DNA from: Candidatus Zixiibacteriota bacterium
GTDB lineage: Bacteria > Zixibacteria > MSB-5A5 > GN15 > JAAZOE01
Assembly (NCBI GenBank): GCA_030668485.1
Contig: DAOUTW010000005.1
Location: 34,037-98,036 of the forward strand
Length of the DNA: 64,000 nucleotides
Direction of reading: 5' to 3'
A program made the translations under genes and the position numbers. Positions 52,406-62,092 of the stretch are shown in pieces. Under the pieces are notes generated by a model. That model was not told the DNA's origin. It saw only the letters and a list, made by a program, of their open reading frames with translations, and ran no database searches. The stretch's first letter is position 1; the number at the start of each line of letters is the position of its first letter.

Positions 52406-55195
52406 ATGACCCCACCTCACAAAAAGCACAGGCAATTCCTGCTATTGATACTCCTTTGCCTTGCATATGCAGGATCGACCGGGGCCCAGGCGCCCGACAA
52501 GAGTGCGATTCCCTTTAGTATTGCAGTTGAAAGGATACACAATGCCATTCAGGGAAGTGTCATATCGGTTGAAATCTCCAAGACCGCCGGGTCGGAGGAG
52601 ATGCATGGTTTTGATTTTCTAATAGGGTATGATACTGCGGCGCTGACTCTCGTCGGAGCCGGAGGGGGCGAAATCTTCCGAAATCCCGGTGCTTATGAGT
52701 GGGAGCATTTTGAATATCACTCGGAGATTATGCCGGTAGCCTGCGACAGCGATTGGTGTCCCACCGGATTAATCCGCGCGGTTGGTGTAGCTGATATTAA
52801 CAATGGCGCCCATCAGCCTCTTCAATTGAATCTGGCGGACGGTACGGATATGGTCCGATTTGATTTTGAGGTAACAACGGATTCTACCTATGATTGTATG
52901 TGGATCCCCATTCGCTTCTTTTGGATCGATTGCGGGGATAACGGCATAGCCATGGAGATGAATGCAACCATCGGTTTGGCTTTATCTAATGAAGTCATTA
53001 TTGCGTGGGACTATTATCCCGATATCAGTGACCCCGACTACGGCTTCCCAGGGATATACGGTGCTCCCGACTCTTGTATCATGGATAGCTCAGGAACGGC
53101 TCGATTTATAAATTTCTACAACGGCGGAGTTGATGTTGAATGCAGCGATTATATTCAAATCAACGGTGATGTAAACGTCAACGGGGTACCATACGAGATT
53201 GCCGATTGGGTCATGTTTAGCAATTATTTCATAACAGGGCTGGTGGCTTTTGGGTCCCATGCAGAAGCCAGCATTGCCGCTTCAGATGCCAATTTTGACG
53301 GTACTACTCTCCAATTTGAGGATATAACGTACCTGGCCCGAGTCGCTCGCGGCGAATTTTCTCCTTATACGGATTATTTCGAGCATGATCAGGCGATTTC
53401 AGGTTTTTTACAAGATTTGGGTACCTCTACAATCAGCCTTGATTACCCTGACAGCCTGGTAGGGGCGTATTTTATGTTTCAAGGTGAAATTGTGCCTGAA
53501 CTTCTGGTCGATACCGCCCTCAATAGTATTTCATATTTCTCATCCGGTTCTGTAACTGAGGTTTTCATTCAGCCCAATGTCTGGCCCTGGCCTCCATCCG
53601 ATCCGAGTGGCTTTTTTGCCGGACCACTGTTCACATATAGTGGTTTTGGAGTCTTGATCGAGGCTCACGCCGCCAACGCTGAGGATAATATCTTTGTTGA
53701 GAATCGTATCACGGTTCTCCCGGCTCAGGAAGCACGGATGGAGATCACGCCCGATACAATTCTGGCCTCATGGGCAAGGATTTCCGATACCGGCACGGTG
53801 ACCATATATGTTGGCGAATTTGCAGGCCATTTGGCGGACGAAGTAGATGTCGCATCGATACGTGTCAATGATTCCATAATTCCCGATCAGGTTACACTTC
53901 TGCCGACTTATCCTGAATTTGCCGGTCAGGTTTTGGAAATTGTCGTTTCCCTTCGAGATTTTGTTCTCAGTTACGGACGCCTGAATATTGACGCCAATAT
54001 GCCCTTTACAGCAAAGGGCGAATTCAATGATCATATTCCATTTACGGCCTGGAGAGAATGGACAGCAATAGCCCAAAGTGCAACCATCCCCATTCCTGAA
54101 GGATGGCCGACTATTCAGAGCGCCCTCGATATAGCCGTCGATGGTGACACTATCCTGGTTGCGGACGGTGTTTATAGCGGTGAAGGTAACAGAGATATAA
54201 CTTTGGGCGAAAATGTGCATCCGTATAGTCACGACGACCGGTTTTTGGTTCTACGATCCGAAAATGGCCCGGAAGCGACAATCATAGATTGTGGCGGGAG
54301 CGAGTCCGAACCACATCGCGCCCTAAAAATGAGTCTTTATGTCAGCGAAAAGTATAAAATTATTGACGGCTTCACCTTCCGCGGTGGATATCATGACAGC
54401 GGCGGGGCGATATTCATCTCGGCCCATATCGACGATACCATTCGTAACTGTATCTTTATCGAAAATGAAGCGGTGAGAGGCGGAGCCGTTTTTGCTAAGG
54501 ATGAATGGGGATTGGCATATGGGTCTACCACTATTGATAATTGCTTTTTTATTAATAATTCTGCGATGTGGGGAGGCGGAGCCTTTTTTGACCTGAATAA
54601 CACTTTTGACCCGGAATATCATATGGCAACAGTTGATCACTGTACCTTCTATGGTAATTCCTGTGCAAGTACCGGGGCATCAATTTACGCGCGTGATAAA
54701 TCTCCGATAATAAAAAATTCTCTGTTCGCCTTCGGTTTGGGAGGCGCCACATATGTTGTTCGAGATCCATCTCCCATTGTTCAATGCACTAACATCTATG
54801 GTTATACCGGCCTGGAGTGGGGCGGATCGCTTACTTATTTACTGGGCGTAAACGGTAATATTTCACTCGATCCTCTATTTTGCGATACAATCGCCGGTGA
54901 TTATCGACTTCATGGAACGTCGCCCTGCATCCCCTCCAATAATAGTTGTGGGATATTGATCGGTGCCTACGACCTGGGGTGCGGTATCAGGTGTGGTGAT
55001 ATCAACGATAACGGCATGGTCGAAATCAGTGATGCTGTCTTTATGATCGCCTACCTGTTCCGCGGCGGACCTCCCCCGCCGGTGATCCCGGCCTCGGATC
55101 TCAATGCCAACGGCGAACTCGATATCGGCGATGCTGTAGTCATCATTAATTTTGTGTTCAAGGCAGGCCCGCCGCCTGACTGTGTAACGAAATAG
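52406..55195 (+). CDS. Large secreted protein, paralogue of the 48585 gene
   Basis: 929 residues; GGAGG precedes the ATG. Signal peptide about 1-28 (FLLLILLCLAYAGSTGAQA). The module order matches the 48585 protein: cohesin-like region about 38-190 (ISKTAGSEEMHGFDFLIGYD), internal dockerin about 250-310 (DVNVNGVPYEIADWVMFS and DANFDGTTLQFEDI), middle beta region, beta-helix about 565-840 (WPTIQSALDIAVDGDTILV) and C-terminal dockerin about 861-929 (VEISDAVFMIAYLFRGG and LDIGDAVVIINFVFKAG). Similarity is strongest in the cohesin-like part. A tandem duplicate that has diverged while keeping its architecture. Confidence 0.8.
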   Translation: MTPPHKKHRQFLLLILLCLAYAGSTGAQAPDKSAIPFSIAVERIHNAIQGSVISVEISKTAGSEEMHGFDFLIGYDTAALTLVGAGGGEIFRNPGAYEWEHFEYHSEIMPVACDSDWCPTGLIRAVGVADINNGAHQPLQLNLADGTDMVRFDFEVTTDSTYDCMWIPIRFFWIDCGDNGIAMEMNATIGLALSNEVIIAWDYYPDISDPDYGFPGIYGAPDSCIMDSSGTARFINFYNGGVDVECSDYIQINGDVNVNGVPYEIADWVMFSNYFITGLVAFGSHAEASIAASDANFDGTTLQFEDITYLARVARGEFSPYTDYFEHDQAISGFLQDLGTSTISLDYPDSLVGAYFMFQGEIVPELLVDTALNSISYFSSGSVTEVFIQPNVWPWPPSDPSGFFAGPLFTYSGFGVLIEAHAANAEDNIFVENRITVLPAQEARMEITPDTILASWARISDTGTVTIYVGEFAGHLADEVDVASIRVNDSIIPDQVTLLPTYPEFAGQVLEIVVSLRDFVLSYGRLNIDANMPFTAKGEFNDHIPFTAWREWTAIAQSATIPIPEGWPTIQSALDIAVDGDTILVADGVYSGEGNRDITLGENVHPYSHDDRFLVLRSENGPEATIIDCGGSESEPHRALKMSLYVSEKYKIIDGFTFRGGYHDSGGAIFISAHIDDTIRNCIFIENEAVRGGAVFAKDEWGLAYGSTTIDNCFFINNSAMWGGGAFFDLNNTFDPEYHMATVDHCTFYGNSCASTGASIYARDKSPIIKNSLFAFGLGGATYVVRDPSPIVQCTNIYGYTGLEWGGSLTYLLGVNGNISLDPLFCDTIAGDYRLHGTSPCIPSNNSCGILIGAYDLGCGIRCGDINDNGMVEISDAVFMIAYLFRGGPPPPVIPASDLNANGELDIGDAVVIINFVFKAGPPPDCVTK

Positions 55196-55224
55196 CTTGA
55201 GTCAGAATTGGGAGGGGTGTAAAG

Positions 55225-55258
55225 ACCGGGTCGGTATCCATAAATACCGGCCCGGTTT
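55225..55258 (+). terminator. Terminator after the second cohesin/dockerin gene
   Basis: Same ACCGGGTCGGTAT/ATACCGGCCCGGT hairpin as at 52290, here followed by TTTATTAATAT. Confidence 0.8.
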
Positions 55259-55314
55259 ATTAATATGCAAAATCTCAGTTACAATTAGCACTTGAAAAGA
55301 GATATAACAATTAA

Positions 55315-55342
55315 TTGACAACGGACACTAATTGTATATATT
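55315..55342 (+). promoter_or_regulatory. Promoter of the AAA-PIN operon
   Basis: TTGACA at 55315-55320, a 16-nt spacer, TATATT at 55337-55342; 33 nt before the start codon. Confidence 0.65.
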
Positions 55343-55374
55343 GATTTTACCAAAGAGGCATAAAGGATTCTATC

Positions 55375-56664
55375 ATGAAAACATTGTACGTTGATAACTT
55401 TCGGGGCTTTTTTGATACTTACATTCCATGCTTAGATGTTAATTTTCTTGTGGGTGAAAACAGTACGGGAAAGACATCAATTTTATCGATTTTAAATTTA
55501 CTATGCGATATGGATTTCTGGCTAAGGGGTGATTTTAATACTGAGACAGTAGAATTGGGAACGTTTCGCGATATTGCATCATCAAAAATTCACGGTAAGA
55601 AATATTTCAGGGTTGGCATGATTAGAACTGATACTAATCCAAAAGATTCATCTGCTTTTCTACTGACATTTGCTGAGCAAGAAGCTCTGCCAGTTGTGTC
55701 ACATTACGACTATTATACCGAAGGTACTGAGATTAATATTGCGTTTTCTAGACAATCGCTAAGATATAAATATAAGGAAAGGGCCGTTACGCAAAGGGAT
55801 GAGTTATTTGATATTTTTCGAAATTGGACTAAAATGCGAGACACACGATCAGGATATACAAAATTCCAAAGAAAATACCCCGTGCCAAGACGCAATTCAC
55901 TAATTAATGCAGGCATACTAATTGAGTCTGAAATTAAGAGGGGTGACGACAAAGATTCAAAAGTTGGTCACTTCTCATTGCCTTATTTTGCAAAAGAGTT
56001 AGTGTGGTTAGCCCCGATTCGTACAACACCAAAACGAACATATGATTCATTTAAACCTTCCTTTACGGCAGAAGGATCCCACACGCCTTATCTTATAAGA
56101 GATTTATTGACGAGAAGCGGAACATCGCTTGATTTCAAGAAATATCTTAAAAAATATGGGAGTAGCAGTAGTCTATTGGACTCAATATCCACCAAGGATT
56201 ATGGATCCTCTCCGACATCGCCTTTTAGCCTGAATGTGATATTAAAAGGACGTGTGCATAATATAATGAATGTAGGTTATGGGGTGTCTCAAATATTGCC
56301 AATAGTAGTAGAGCTTTTTGCACGTGAGCCGCACAAATATTTTGCGATCCAACAGCCAGAGATTCATTTGCATCCCAAAGCACAGGCCGCCCTTGGCGAT
56401 GTAATTTGGAAGCTGGCTAAAGAACAGGAGAAAAAATTCCTTATTGAAACCCATAGCGATTATATAATTGACAGATTTAGAATTAATGCAAGCAGAAAAG
56501 GTCTTCATATGCCTGCACAAGTATTATTTTTTGAAAAAACAAAGTCTGGAAATAAAGTAACACCAATAAAGATAATGGAAAATGGATATTACGATAAGAA
56601 TCAACCAAAAGCATTTAGAGAGTTTTTTATAAAAGAGGAATTACGTATTTTAAGGATTAGATAA
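55375..56664 (+). CDS. AAA ATPase of OLD/ABC-like type, partner of a PIN nuclease
   Basis: 429 residues. Walker A is GENSTGKTS at 27-35, directly after a short strand starting LYVDNFRGF. The ABC-like signature region is VGYGVSQILPIVVEL (about 303-317), Walker B is FAIQQPEIHLHPKAQ, and the H-loop is IETHSDYIIDR. This is the OLD/AAA_15-21 layout, but no TOPRIM domain follows: the chain ends about 70 residues after the H-loop. Its stop overlaps the PIN gene start by one base. AT-rich, with its own promoter, between two GC-richer blocks. A phage-defence or toxin-regulating role is inferred from comparable ATPase-nuclease pairs. Confidence 0.87.
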   Translation: MKTLYVDNFRGFFDTYIPCLDVNFLVGENSTGKTSILSILNLLCDMDFWLRGDFNTETVELGTFRDIASSKIHGKKYFRVGMIRTDTNPKDSSAFLLTFAEQEALPVVSHYDYYTEGTEINIAFSRQSLRYKYKERAVTQRDELFDIFRNWTKMRDTRSGYTKFQRKYPVPRRNSLINAGILIESEIKRGDDKDSKVGHFSLPYFAKELVWLAPIRTTPKRTYDSFKPSFTAEGSHTPYLIRDLLTRSGTSLDFKKYLKKYGSSSSLLDSISTKDYGSSPTSPFSLNVILKGRVHNIMNVGYGVSQILPIVVELFAREPHKYFAIQQPEIHLHPKAQAALGDVIWKLAKEQEKKFLIETHSDYIIDRFRINASRKGLHMPAQVLFFEKTKSGNKVTPIKIMENGYYDKNQPKAFREFFIKEELRILRIR

Positions 56665-57143
56665 TGTGTATAGTGATTGATGCAAATGTATTTTCAATGG
56701 TGTTTAATTCATCAAATAGTGAGCATGTTAAATTCTTGCCAATATTACGCTGGGTAGATAAGGGTAAAGGCAAGTTAGTTTATGGGGGGACGAAATACCA
56801 AAAGGAGTTGGAAAAGGCTGACAAAACCCGGAGGTTATTTAAATTGTTTCAGGATGCAGGGAAGGCGGTCCATGTTGACGATAATAAGGTTGACTTAGAG
56901 GAAGCTATATTGGAGCAGTTGGTAGACAATCGGGCCTTTAATGATAAACATCTTGTAGCTATAATAAGGGTTTCGAAATGCAGACTGGTCTGCTCCATGG
57001 ATGTTGCTGCCCAAAAATACCTGCGCGATGTATCTCTTTACCCATCTGGTACCAAACGCCCAAGTATTTATAAAGGTCATAGAAGACATGAAAAACTTCT
57101 TTGCGATAAGAATATTGTTGCCATTTGCAGGACCTGCATTTAG
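56664..57143 (+). CDS. PIN-domain nuclease paired with the AAA ATPase
   Basis: 159 residues. The PIN core is visible: Asp6 in CIVIDANVFSMVF, Glu near residue 49 in YQKELEKA, Asp near 95 in AFNDKHLVAIIRVSKC, and Asp near 112 in VCSMDVAAQKYL, the usual four acidic residues for two metal ions. The end SIYKGHRRHEKLLCDK is shared with a recalled family of stand-alone PIN proteins. The one-base overlap (TAATG) with the ATPase shows coupled translation. Probably an RNase or DNase held in check or activated by the ATPase; the target is unknown. Confidence 0.82.
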   Translation: MCIVIDANVFSMVFNSSNSEHVKFLPILRWVDKGKGKLVYGGTKYQKELEKADKTRRLFKLFQDAGKAVHVDDNKVDLEEAILEQLVDNRAFNDKHLVAIIRVSKCRLVCSMDVAAQKYLRDVSLYPSGTKRPSIYKGHRRHEKLLCDKNIVAICRTCI

Positions 57144-57294
57144 GGATATAATTTTGTCAAATTCGCTACTACCTCTATACAAACATTAGACCGTTGGTCT
57201 TCCGCTTTCGATATTCATAATATCGAATTTACTATAATTACCTTTGATTAATAATCACTTTCATTTAACAGTTCATTTTCGTAATTTCATCGTC

Positions 57295-58392
57295 ATGAGG
57301 ATTGACTCGCTTTTGCTGACCAACTTTCGCAATTTCACCACCGCCCTGATACGGCCGGGGAAAGGGGTGAATATCTTTATCGGCGACAACGGTTCGGGAA
57401 AAACCAACCTGCTCGAAGCGATTTTTACTCTCTGTCTCGGCCGCAGCCAGCGCGGCGCGCGCGATACGATGATGGTCAGAGAAAATGGAGAAAACTATTT
57501 CCGCCTGGAGGGCGTCGGCGAAGTCGACGGGCGAGAAGTCAGATTCACCTGCGCCTACGAAAAAGGGCTGCGCAAGAAGATCACCGTCGATGATAACCCG
57601 GTGCGCATCTCCAAATTGTATGAACTTATATCAATCATATCGATGGCTCCGGACGATGTCGCCCTGTTTACCGGCTCGCCATCGGTCCGACGCCGTTTTC
57701 TGGATTTGCATTTGTCGCAAGCCTCACCCAGCTACCTGGCCGACCTGTCCGATTACAACAAGGCGCTGGCTCAGAAAAATTCATTCCTCAAAGATCATCC
57801 CGGCGATGAATGTCCCTTTGATCCTCTGTTGGTCGAATACGGCTGCCGGATAATGACCGCCCGTCATAAATTCATTCATTTCCTGATGGCGCTGGCGCCG
57901 GGGTATTATGATCAGATCATAGATATCGGTACGGCGCCGGAAACACCGACATTCAATTGTGAATACCGGCCCAATGTCCCGTTTATCTCCCAGGAGGAAG
58001 TCGCCTCCAGTTTCGAGGCGCGGCTGTTGGCCAATCGCCGCAAGGAAGAAATCTTGGAAACGGCGGTGGTCGGGCCGCATCGGGATGATATTGAGTTTGC
58101 CATCAATAAATTCCCGGCGAAAGGATATGGCTCGCAGGGTGAATTGCGAAGCGCGGCGGTGGCGGTGATGATGGCCGCGGCCAATTTCCTGGAAAGCCGC
58201 CGAGGCGAAAAGCCGATATTGTTGCTGGATGAAATTTTCGCCGAGCTCGATCATGGCCGCCGTGAACATCTGGCCAAACTGTTTGATGGGTTCGAGCAGA
58301 TATTTTTGACCACCGCTATCGAACCGCCGAAAGCGCTCAATGAACGAGCGGTATTCTACAAAATCACGGCAGGTCAAGTGGAGGGTGACTGA
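57295..58392 (+). CDS. recF: DNA replication and repair protein RecF
   Basis: 365 residues from the ATG at 57295; the frame opens 17 codons earlier without support. The start MRIDSLLLTNFRNF is typical; Walker A is GDNGSGKT at 30-37, the signature motif is GSQGELRSAAVAVMMA and Walker B is ILLLDEIFAELDHGRREHL. It loads RecA onto gapped DNA with RecO and RecR. It lacks a good ribosome site and follows the AAA-PIN operon by 150 bp. It is separated from dnaA-dnaN by more than 50 kb and is followed by a MalK-type ATPase after one base, an unusual neighbour. Confidence 0.93.
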   Translation: MRIDSLLLTNFRNFTTALIRPGKGVNIFIGDNGSGKTNLLEAIFTLCLGRSQRGARDTMMVRENGENYFRLEGVGEVDGREVRFTCAYEKGLRKKITVDDNPVRISKLYELISIISMAPDDVALFTGSPSVRRRFLDLHLSQASPSYLADLSDYNKALAQKNSFLKDHPGDECPFDPLLVEYGCRIMTARHKFIHFLMALAPGYYDQIIDIGTAPETPTFNCEYRPNVPFISQEEVASSFEARLLANRRKEEILETAVVGPHRDDIEFAINKFPAKGYGSQGELRSAAVAVMMAAANFLESRRGEKPILLLDEIFAELDHGRREHLAKLFDGFEQIFLTTAIEPPKALNERAVFYKITAGQVEGD

Positions 58393-58393
58393 T

Positions 58394-59440
58394 ATGTCAG
58401 GATTAGTCATCGAGCAACTGTCAAAAACATATGACCGCCAGCCGGTCCTTGAGGATCTAAATCTGGAAGTTGAAGCCGGAGGGTTACAGGTTGTGCTGGG
58501 GCCGTCCGGATGCGGTAAATCAACCCTGCTTCGGCTGATATCCGGTCTGGAAACGCCCGACCGGGGAAAGATTATCCTCGACGGCCGCGATATCACCGAT
58601 CTCGAGCCGCAAAAGCGCAAGACGGCGATGGTGTTTCAAAATTATGCCCTCTATCCGCATATGACCGTCTTTGACAATATCGCCTTCCCGCTAAAAGTAA
58701 CTCGCACTCCCAAAGGGGAACTGGTGAAAATTGTCGGTGAAACAGCCAAGCTACTTGAATTGGATAAATTACTCGATCGTCGGCCGGCTCAACTTTCGGG
58801 TGGGCAGCGCCAGAGGGTGGCTCTGGGCCGCGGTCTGGTGCGACAGCCGTCGATATTTTTACTCGATGAACCGTTGTCCAATCTCGATGCCGCCTTGCGC
58901 ATGAAAATGCGGCAGGAAATTGTCGCGCTGCAAAAGCGTCTCGGGATTACCATGATCTACGTCACTCATGATCAAATCGAGGCCCTGACCATGGCCGACC
59001 GGATGATTGTCCTGAAAGACGGCCATCTCCGGCAGAATGGAACACCGTCGGAGATTTACAATAATCCCCAGGATAGTTTTGTGGCCTCATTCATCGGTAC
59101 TCCGCCGATCAATCTGTTTGAGGATGAGATAAAAAACGGCGCCATGAAAAAATTGCCGATCCAATTCGGGCATGATATCAAGGACGGACATTATCAGATC
59201 GGCATCAGGCCCGAGTATATCATTCTTGACGCGCAGGGATCAATAGCGGGGAAAATTGTTTCTCGGGAATATATCGGGGCCGTAAGCTATATTAAAATCA
59301 GGGTTAATGACCTGTTGATAACGGTGACAGCCGAAAGCGATAATGAAAAATATAAAAACGGCCAACCGTTAAGGCTGACCGTTGATTATCGAAATATACT
59401 TCTCTTCGATCACAACACCGGCAAGCGGATCGTGATCTGA
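58394..59440 (+). CDS. ABC transporter ATPase of the MalK/UgpC (CUT1) type
   Basis: 348 residues from the ATG at 58394, one base after the recF stop, with GGAGGG upstream. Walker A GPSGCGKST, Q-loop MVFQNYALYPHMTV, signature LSGGQRQRVALGRGL, Walker B IFLLDEPLSNLD and the switch His in VTHDQIEA are intact. Residues about 240-348 form the C-terminal OB/TOBE domain (YQIGIRPEYIIL, SREYIGAVSYIKI). Such subunits energise sugar or polyol importers, but no permease or binding protein is encoded in the window, so it may serve several systems. Confidence 0.93.
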   Translation: MSGLVIEQLSKTYDRQPVLEDLNLEVEAGGLQVVLGPSGCGKSTLLRLISGLETPDRGKIILDGRDITDLEPQKRKTAMVFQNYALYPHMTVFDNIAFPLKVTRTPKGELVKIVGETAKLLELDKLLDRRPAQLSGGQRQRVALGRGLVRQPSIFLLDEPLSNLDAALRMKMRQEIVALQKRLGITMIYVTHDQIEALTMADRMIVLKDGHLRQNGTPSEIYNNPQDSFVASFIGTPPINLFEDEIKNGAMKKLPIQFGHDIKDGHYQIGIRPEYIILDAQGSIAGKIVSREYIGAVSYIKIRVNDLLITVTAESDNEKYKNGQPLRLTVDYRNILLFDHNTGKRIVI

Positions 59441-59443
59441 TAA

Positions 59444-60043
59444 TTATTCTTTATCTTTCGCCTCGAGATAGGCGCCTTCCATCATAGTGACTATTTCCGC
59501 TTTTCTCTCTTCCGCCATTTCCTTGGCATGATAGGAATATTGAAGCGTGAAAGTTCCAGTACGGCCCATAATCAATTTCCAGAGCTGCACCTGAGGGCGT
59601 TCTCCGGTGAGAAAATCGGGGCAGATTATTTCAAATATGACAAACTGCCGGTTTCTTTCGGTTTTGCCTTTTATGATAATATCCCAGGTCGCGTTGGGGC
59701 TTCCTTTTTGCGTTCCCAGATAAATCGTGCGCGCCAGGCCGACGACAAACTGTCTTTTACCAAAAGCGGTTTCGACAGTTACCATTTCATCCCAACCGCC
59801 TGACGTTTGTCCCTCGGGGAAATACAATTGCATGCTTCTCCTATCCCCGGTGTAATGGTAGTCGGCGATCCATTTGTCGTCTTTCGGCCAATCGAACTTC
59901 AACGTCTCAACAATTTTGGACGGATCGACCCTTTTTGTAGTATCGGAATCGCTATCCGGTTTGGATGTCGCAAACACAGCCGGGCTGGCAATCAACAGCG
60001 CCAGAGTAACGAACAGGAGTCGTTGCGCAATAACCTTAATCAT
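59444..60043 (-). CDS. Secreted protein of unknown family
   Basis: 199 residues; AGGAGG precedes the ATG. Signal peptide about 1-25 (LLFVTLALLIASPAVFATS). The mature part is beta-rich with KFDWPKDDKWIADYHYTG, RRSMQLYFPEGQTSGGWDEM, and an end rich in charged helix (AKEMAEERKAEIVTMMEG). No domain recognised. Convergent with the ABC ATPase, 3 nt apart. Probably periplasmic. Confidence 0.7.
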   Translation of the reverse strand: MIKVIAQRLLFVTLALLIASPAVFATSKPDSDSDTTKRVDPSKIVETLKFDWPKDDKWIADYHYTGDRRSMQLYFPEGQTSGGWDEMVTVETAFGKRQFVVGLARTIYLGTQKGSPNATWDIIIKGKTERNRQFVIFEIICPDFLTGERPQVQLWKLIMGRTGTFTLQYSYHAKEMAEERKAEIVTMMEGAYLEAKDKE

Positions 60044-60222
60044 CTATCAATACCTCCTATCAAAAGCTACCCTTATTATACAAAAAATCGGCAGAATCTC
60101 ACCCAATATTTGCTCCCCAAACCGACAAATATGGCGTATTCTGTGAACAGATCGTACAATTCCAAAGATTTGCACCCGATTTTTTACTTTTCCCCGGCAT
60201 TTCGAGGCTCTAAATTGGCCGT

Positions 60223-62034
60223 ATGAAAAAGTTGCTTGTAATTGTCATTATCGGCCTTTTGTTCACTCCTGCTGCTGCTCAGGATCTCCCCGATGAATTT
60301 CCTCGGGCTCAATCGCTTTTTGCCAGAGGGCAGCGGCACATGGGTGAAAGAGATTATCCAGCCGCCATCGATGCTTTCGATGAACTGGTCAGGGGATTTA
60401 AGAACTCCCAGTATCGCGATATTTATAATTACAGTCTCGCTCGCGCCTATTATCTCTCCGGCGATTTCGAAAGCTCGATCCAGACTTTGTTATCGTTTCA
60501 TTCGCTCTTTCCCAGATCGAAATTGAACTCCTATGTATTCCTTCTTCAAGCCAACTCCGAATATCGCCTGTCGCAACTGGAATCGGCCTTCCTGGGTTAT
60601 ATCCGAGCCTACCAGACCGCCGATGACAGCCAACTGAGGACCCTCAGCGAAAAGTCACTGCTGGCGGTGGTCGAATCCGGTTATATCCCATCGGATTCAC
60701 TTCTTGATATCGCTCCCAGGGACATACTCTGCCAGGTCAAGGCGCGAATCGTCTACCTGAAGTCCAACAACTGGGACCAGGCCGCTATCGATAATTTTAT
60801 GGCCGGATGTCCTAAATCGCTTCTGAAGAAGAAGGATAAGCAGACCACCCCGGAAGGCGAAATGAAAGTCGGGTTGATGCTCCCCATAAGTGGACCTTAT
60901 GGAAAATATGGGCAGGCGATTATGGATGGCGCCATGCTGGCGACACAGGTTTTGCGCGAGCAGGGAATTGAAATCGACCTTCTGGCGTATGACACTCGCG
61001 CCGACAATGTCACCGCCGCACGCGAGGCGATAGTCCTGACCGAGGCGAATATCAATATGATTATCGGGCCGCTGCTATCGCATGTCGCCGCGACCACTGC
61101 AGGGCTTTTGTCCTGTCATAAAATCCCCCAACTGGTTCCGGCAGCGACCCAGGCAGGGTTTACCGAACTGTCTCCGGCATGTTTTCAGATGTCGGCCAAT
61201 ATGGAAACGATCGGCCGTGGTATGGCCCAGTATGCCGTCAGGCATCGCGGCATGACGACGCTGGCCGTTATCACCCCGACAACAATTGATGAAATGACAA
61301 TGGGCGAGGCGTTTGCCGCCGAGGCGGAACGGCTGGGAGCCCATGTTTTGGCGGTCGAAAAATTCCGACCCGACGAAACCGATTTCGGGCCGTATATCAA
61401 TGATATCAAAGAGGCGATTATCGGACCGCCGGTCGATTCGATGTTTTATATCACTCTCGACGGCGATACTCTGAAGCCGGGTGAGGTGCCGGTATCATTC
61501 GACGGGTTGTTTATACCGGCCTCCGAACAGCAACTGTTTTTACTTTTGCCGCAGCTCAATTTTTATCGTGTCACGACATCGTATCTCGGAACGGATGAAT
61601 GGAACACCGCCAAGGTGCTCAAGCTGGGCGAAAAAGTTTTGAAAGACGCCGTCTTTTATTCCAGCGAGGCGGCGATGCATAATTCGCTTTCATATGATGT
61701 TTTTGCCGCCGCCTACGATGCCAAATATGCCGCCGAACCGGGACGTTTGGTTGCGGTTGGTTTTGATGCCATTAACATCCTTGCCGACGCCTACCGCGAG
61801 GGGCGGCATGATCCGACCGAACTGGTCGATTATCTTCGAACGCTTTCCCGGCATGAGGGAACGTCAGGGCGGATAACCTTCGGGCAGGGGCGAACCAATA
61901 TGGAACTGCCGTTATTTACCTTGCGTGAGGGTCAGGTACGGCCATTGATCGAACGGCCGGTGGTCGAAGATTTACCAGAGGACGCAACCCCTCCCGATTC
62001 CGGGACGGTGGAGCATCTCAAATACGATTACTAA
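60223..62034 (+). CDS. Periplasmic receptor protein: TPR domain plus LppC-like binding domain
   Basis: 603 residues. Signal peptide about 1-19 (LLVIVIIGLLFTPAAAQD). Residues about 25-190 are tetratricopeptide-like (ARGQRHMGERDYPAAIDAF, LARAYYLSGDFESSIQTL). Residues about 215-570 are a type I periplasmic binding fold, MKVGLMLPISGPYGKYGQA then INMIIGPLLSHVAATTAGLL and ALNY-like later strands. The TPR-plus-binding-fold layout is that of LpoA/LppC, which activates penicillin-binding protein 1A, although branched-chain amino acid receptors share the second part. No lipobox is present. Confidence 0.82.
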   Translation: MKKLLVIVIIGLLFTPAAAQDLPDEFPRAQSLFARGQRHMGERDYPAAIDAFDELVRGFKNSQYRDIYNYSLARAYYLSGDFESSIQTLLSFHSLFPRSKLNSYVFLLQANSEYRLSQLESAFLGYIRAYQTADDSQLRTLSEKSLLAVVESGYIPSDSLLDIAPRDILCQVKARIVYLKSNNWDQAAIDNFMAGCPKSLLKKKDKQTTPEGEMKVGLMLPISGPYGKYGQAIMDGAMLATQVLREQGIEIDLLAYDTRADNVTAAREAIVLTEANINMIIGPLLSHVAATTAGLLSCHKIPQLVPAATQAGFTELSPACFQMSANMETIGRGMAQYAVRHRGMTTLAVITPTTIDEMTMGEAFAAEAERLGAHVLAVEKFRPDETDFGPYINDIKEAIIGPPVDSMFYITLDGDTLKPGEVPVSFDGLFIPASEQQLFLLLPQLNFYRVTTSYLGTDEWNTAKVLKLGEKVLKDAVFYSSEAAMHNSLSYDVFAAAYDAKYAAEPGRLVAVGFDAINILADAYREGRHDPTELVDYLRTLSRHEGTSGRITFGQGRTNMELPLFTLREGQVRPLIERPVVEDLPEDATPPDSGTVEHLKYDY

Positions 62035-62074
62035 CAGGCGGGAAAAATGATTTTCGCCTTCCCTCCGATTGTCT

Positions 62075-62092
62075 TTCCCGCGGAGGCGGGAA
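62075..62092. repeat. Short perfect palindromic hairpin
   Basis: TTCCCGC-GGAG-GCGGGAA, in an intergenic stretch after the receptor gene; preceded by a second short hairpin (GGCG...CGCC, 62038-62058). Looks like a dispersed-repeat hairpin. Confidence 0.5.

Noticed and set aside
55375..57143. PARIS system
   Set aside because: The second gene is a PIN protein, not the TOPRIM/DUF4435 AriB partner.
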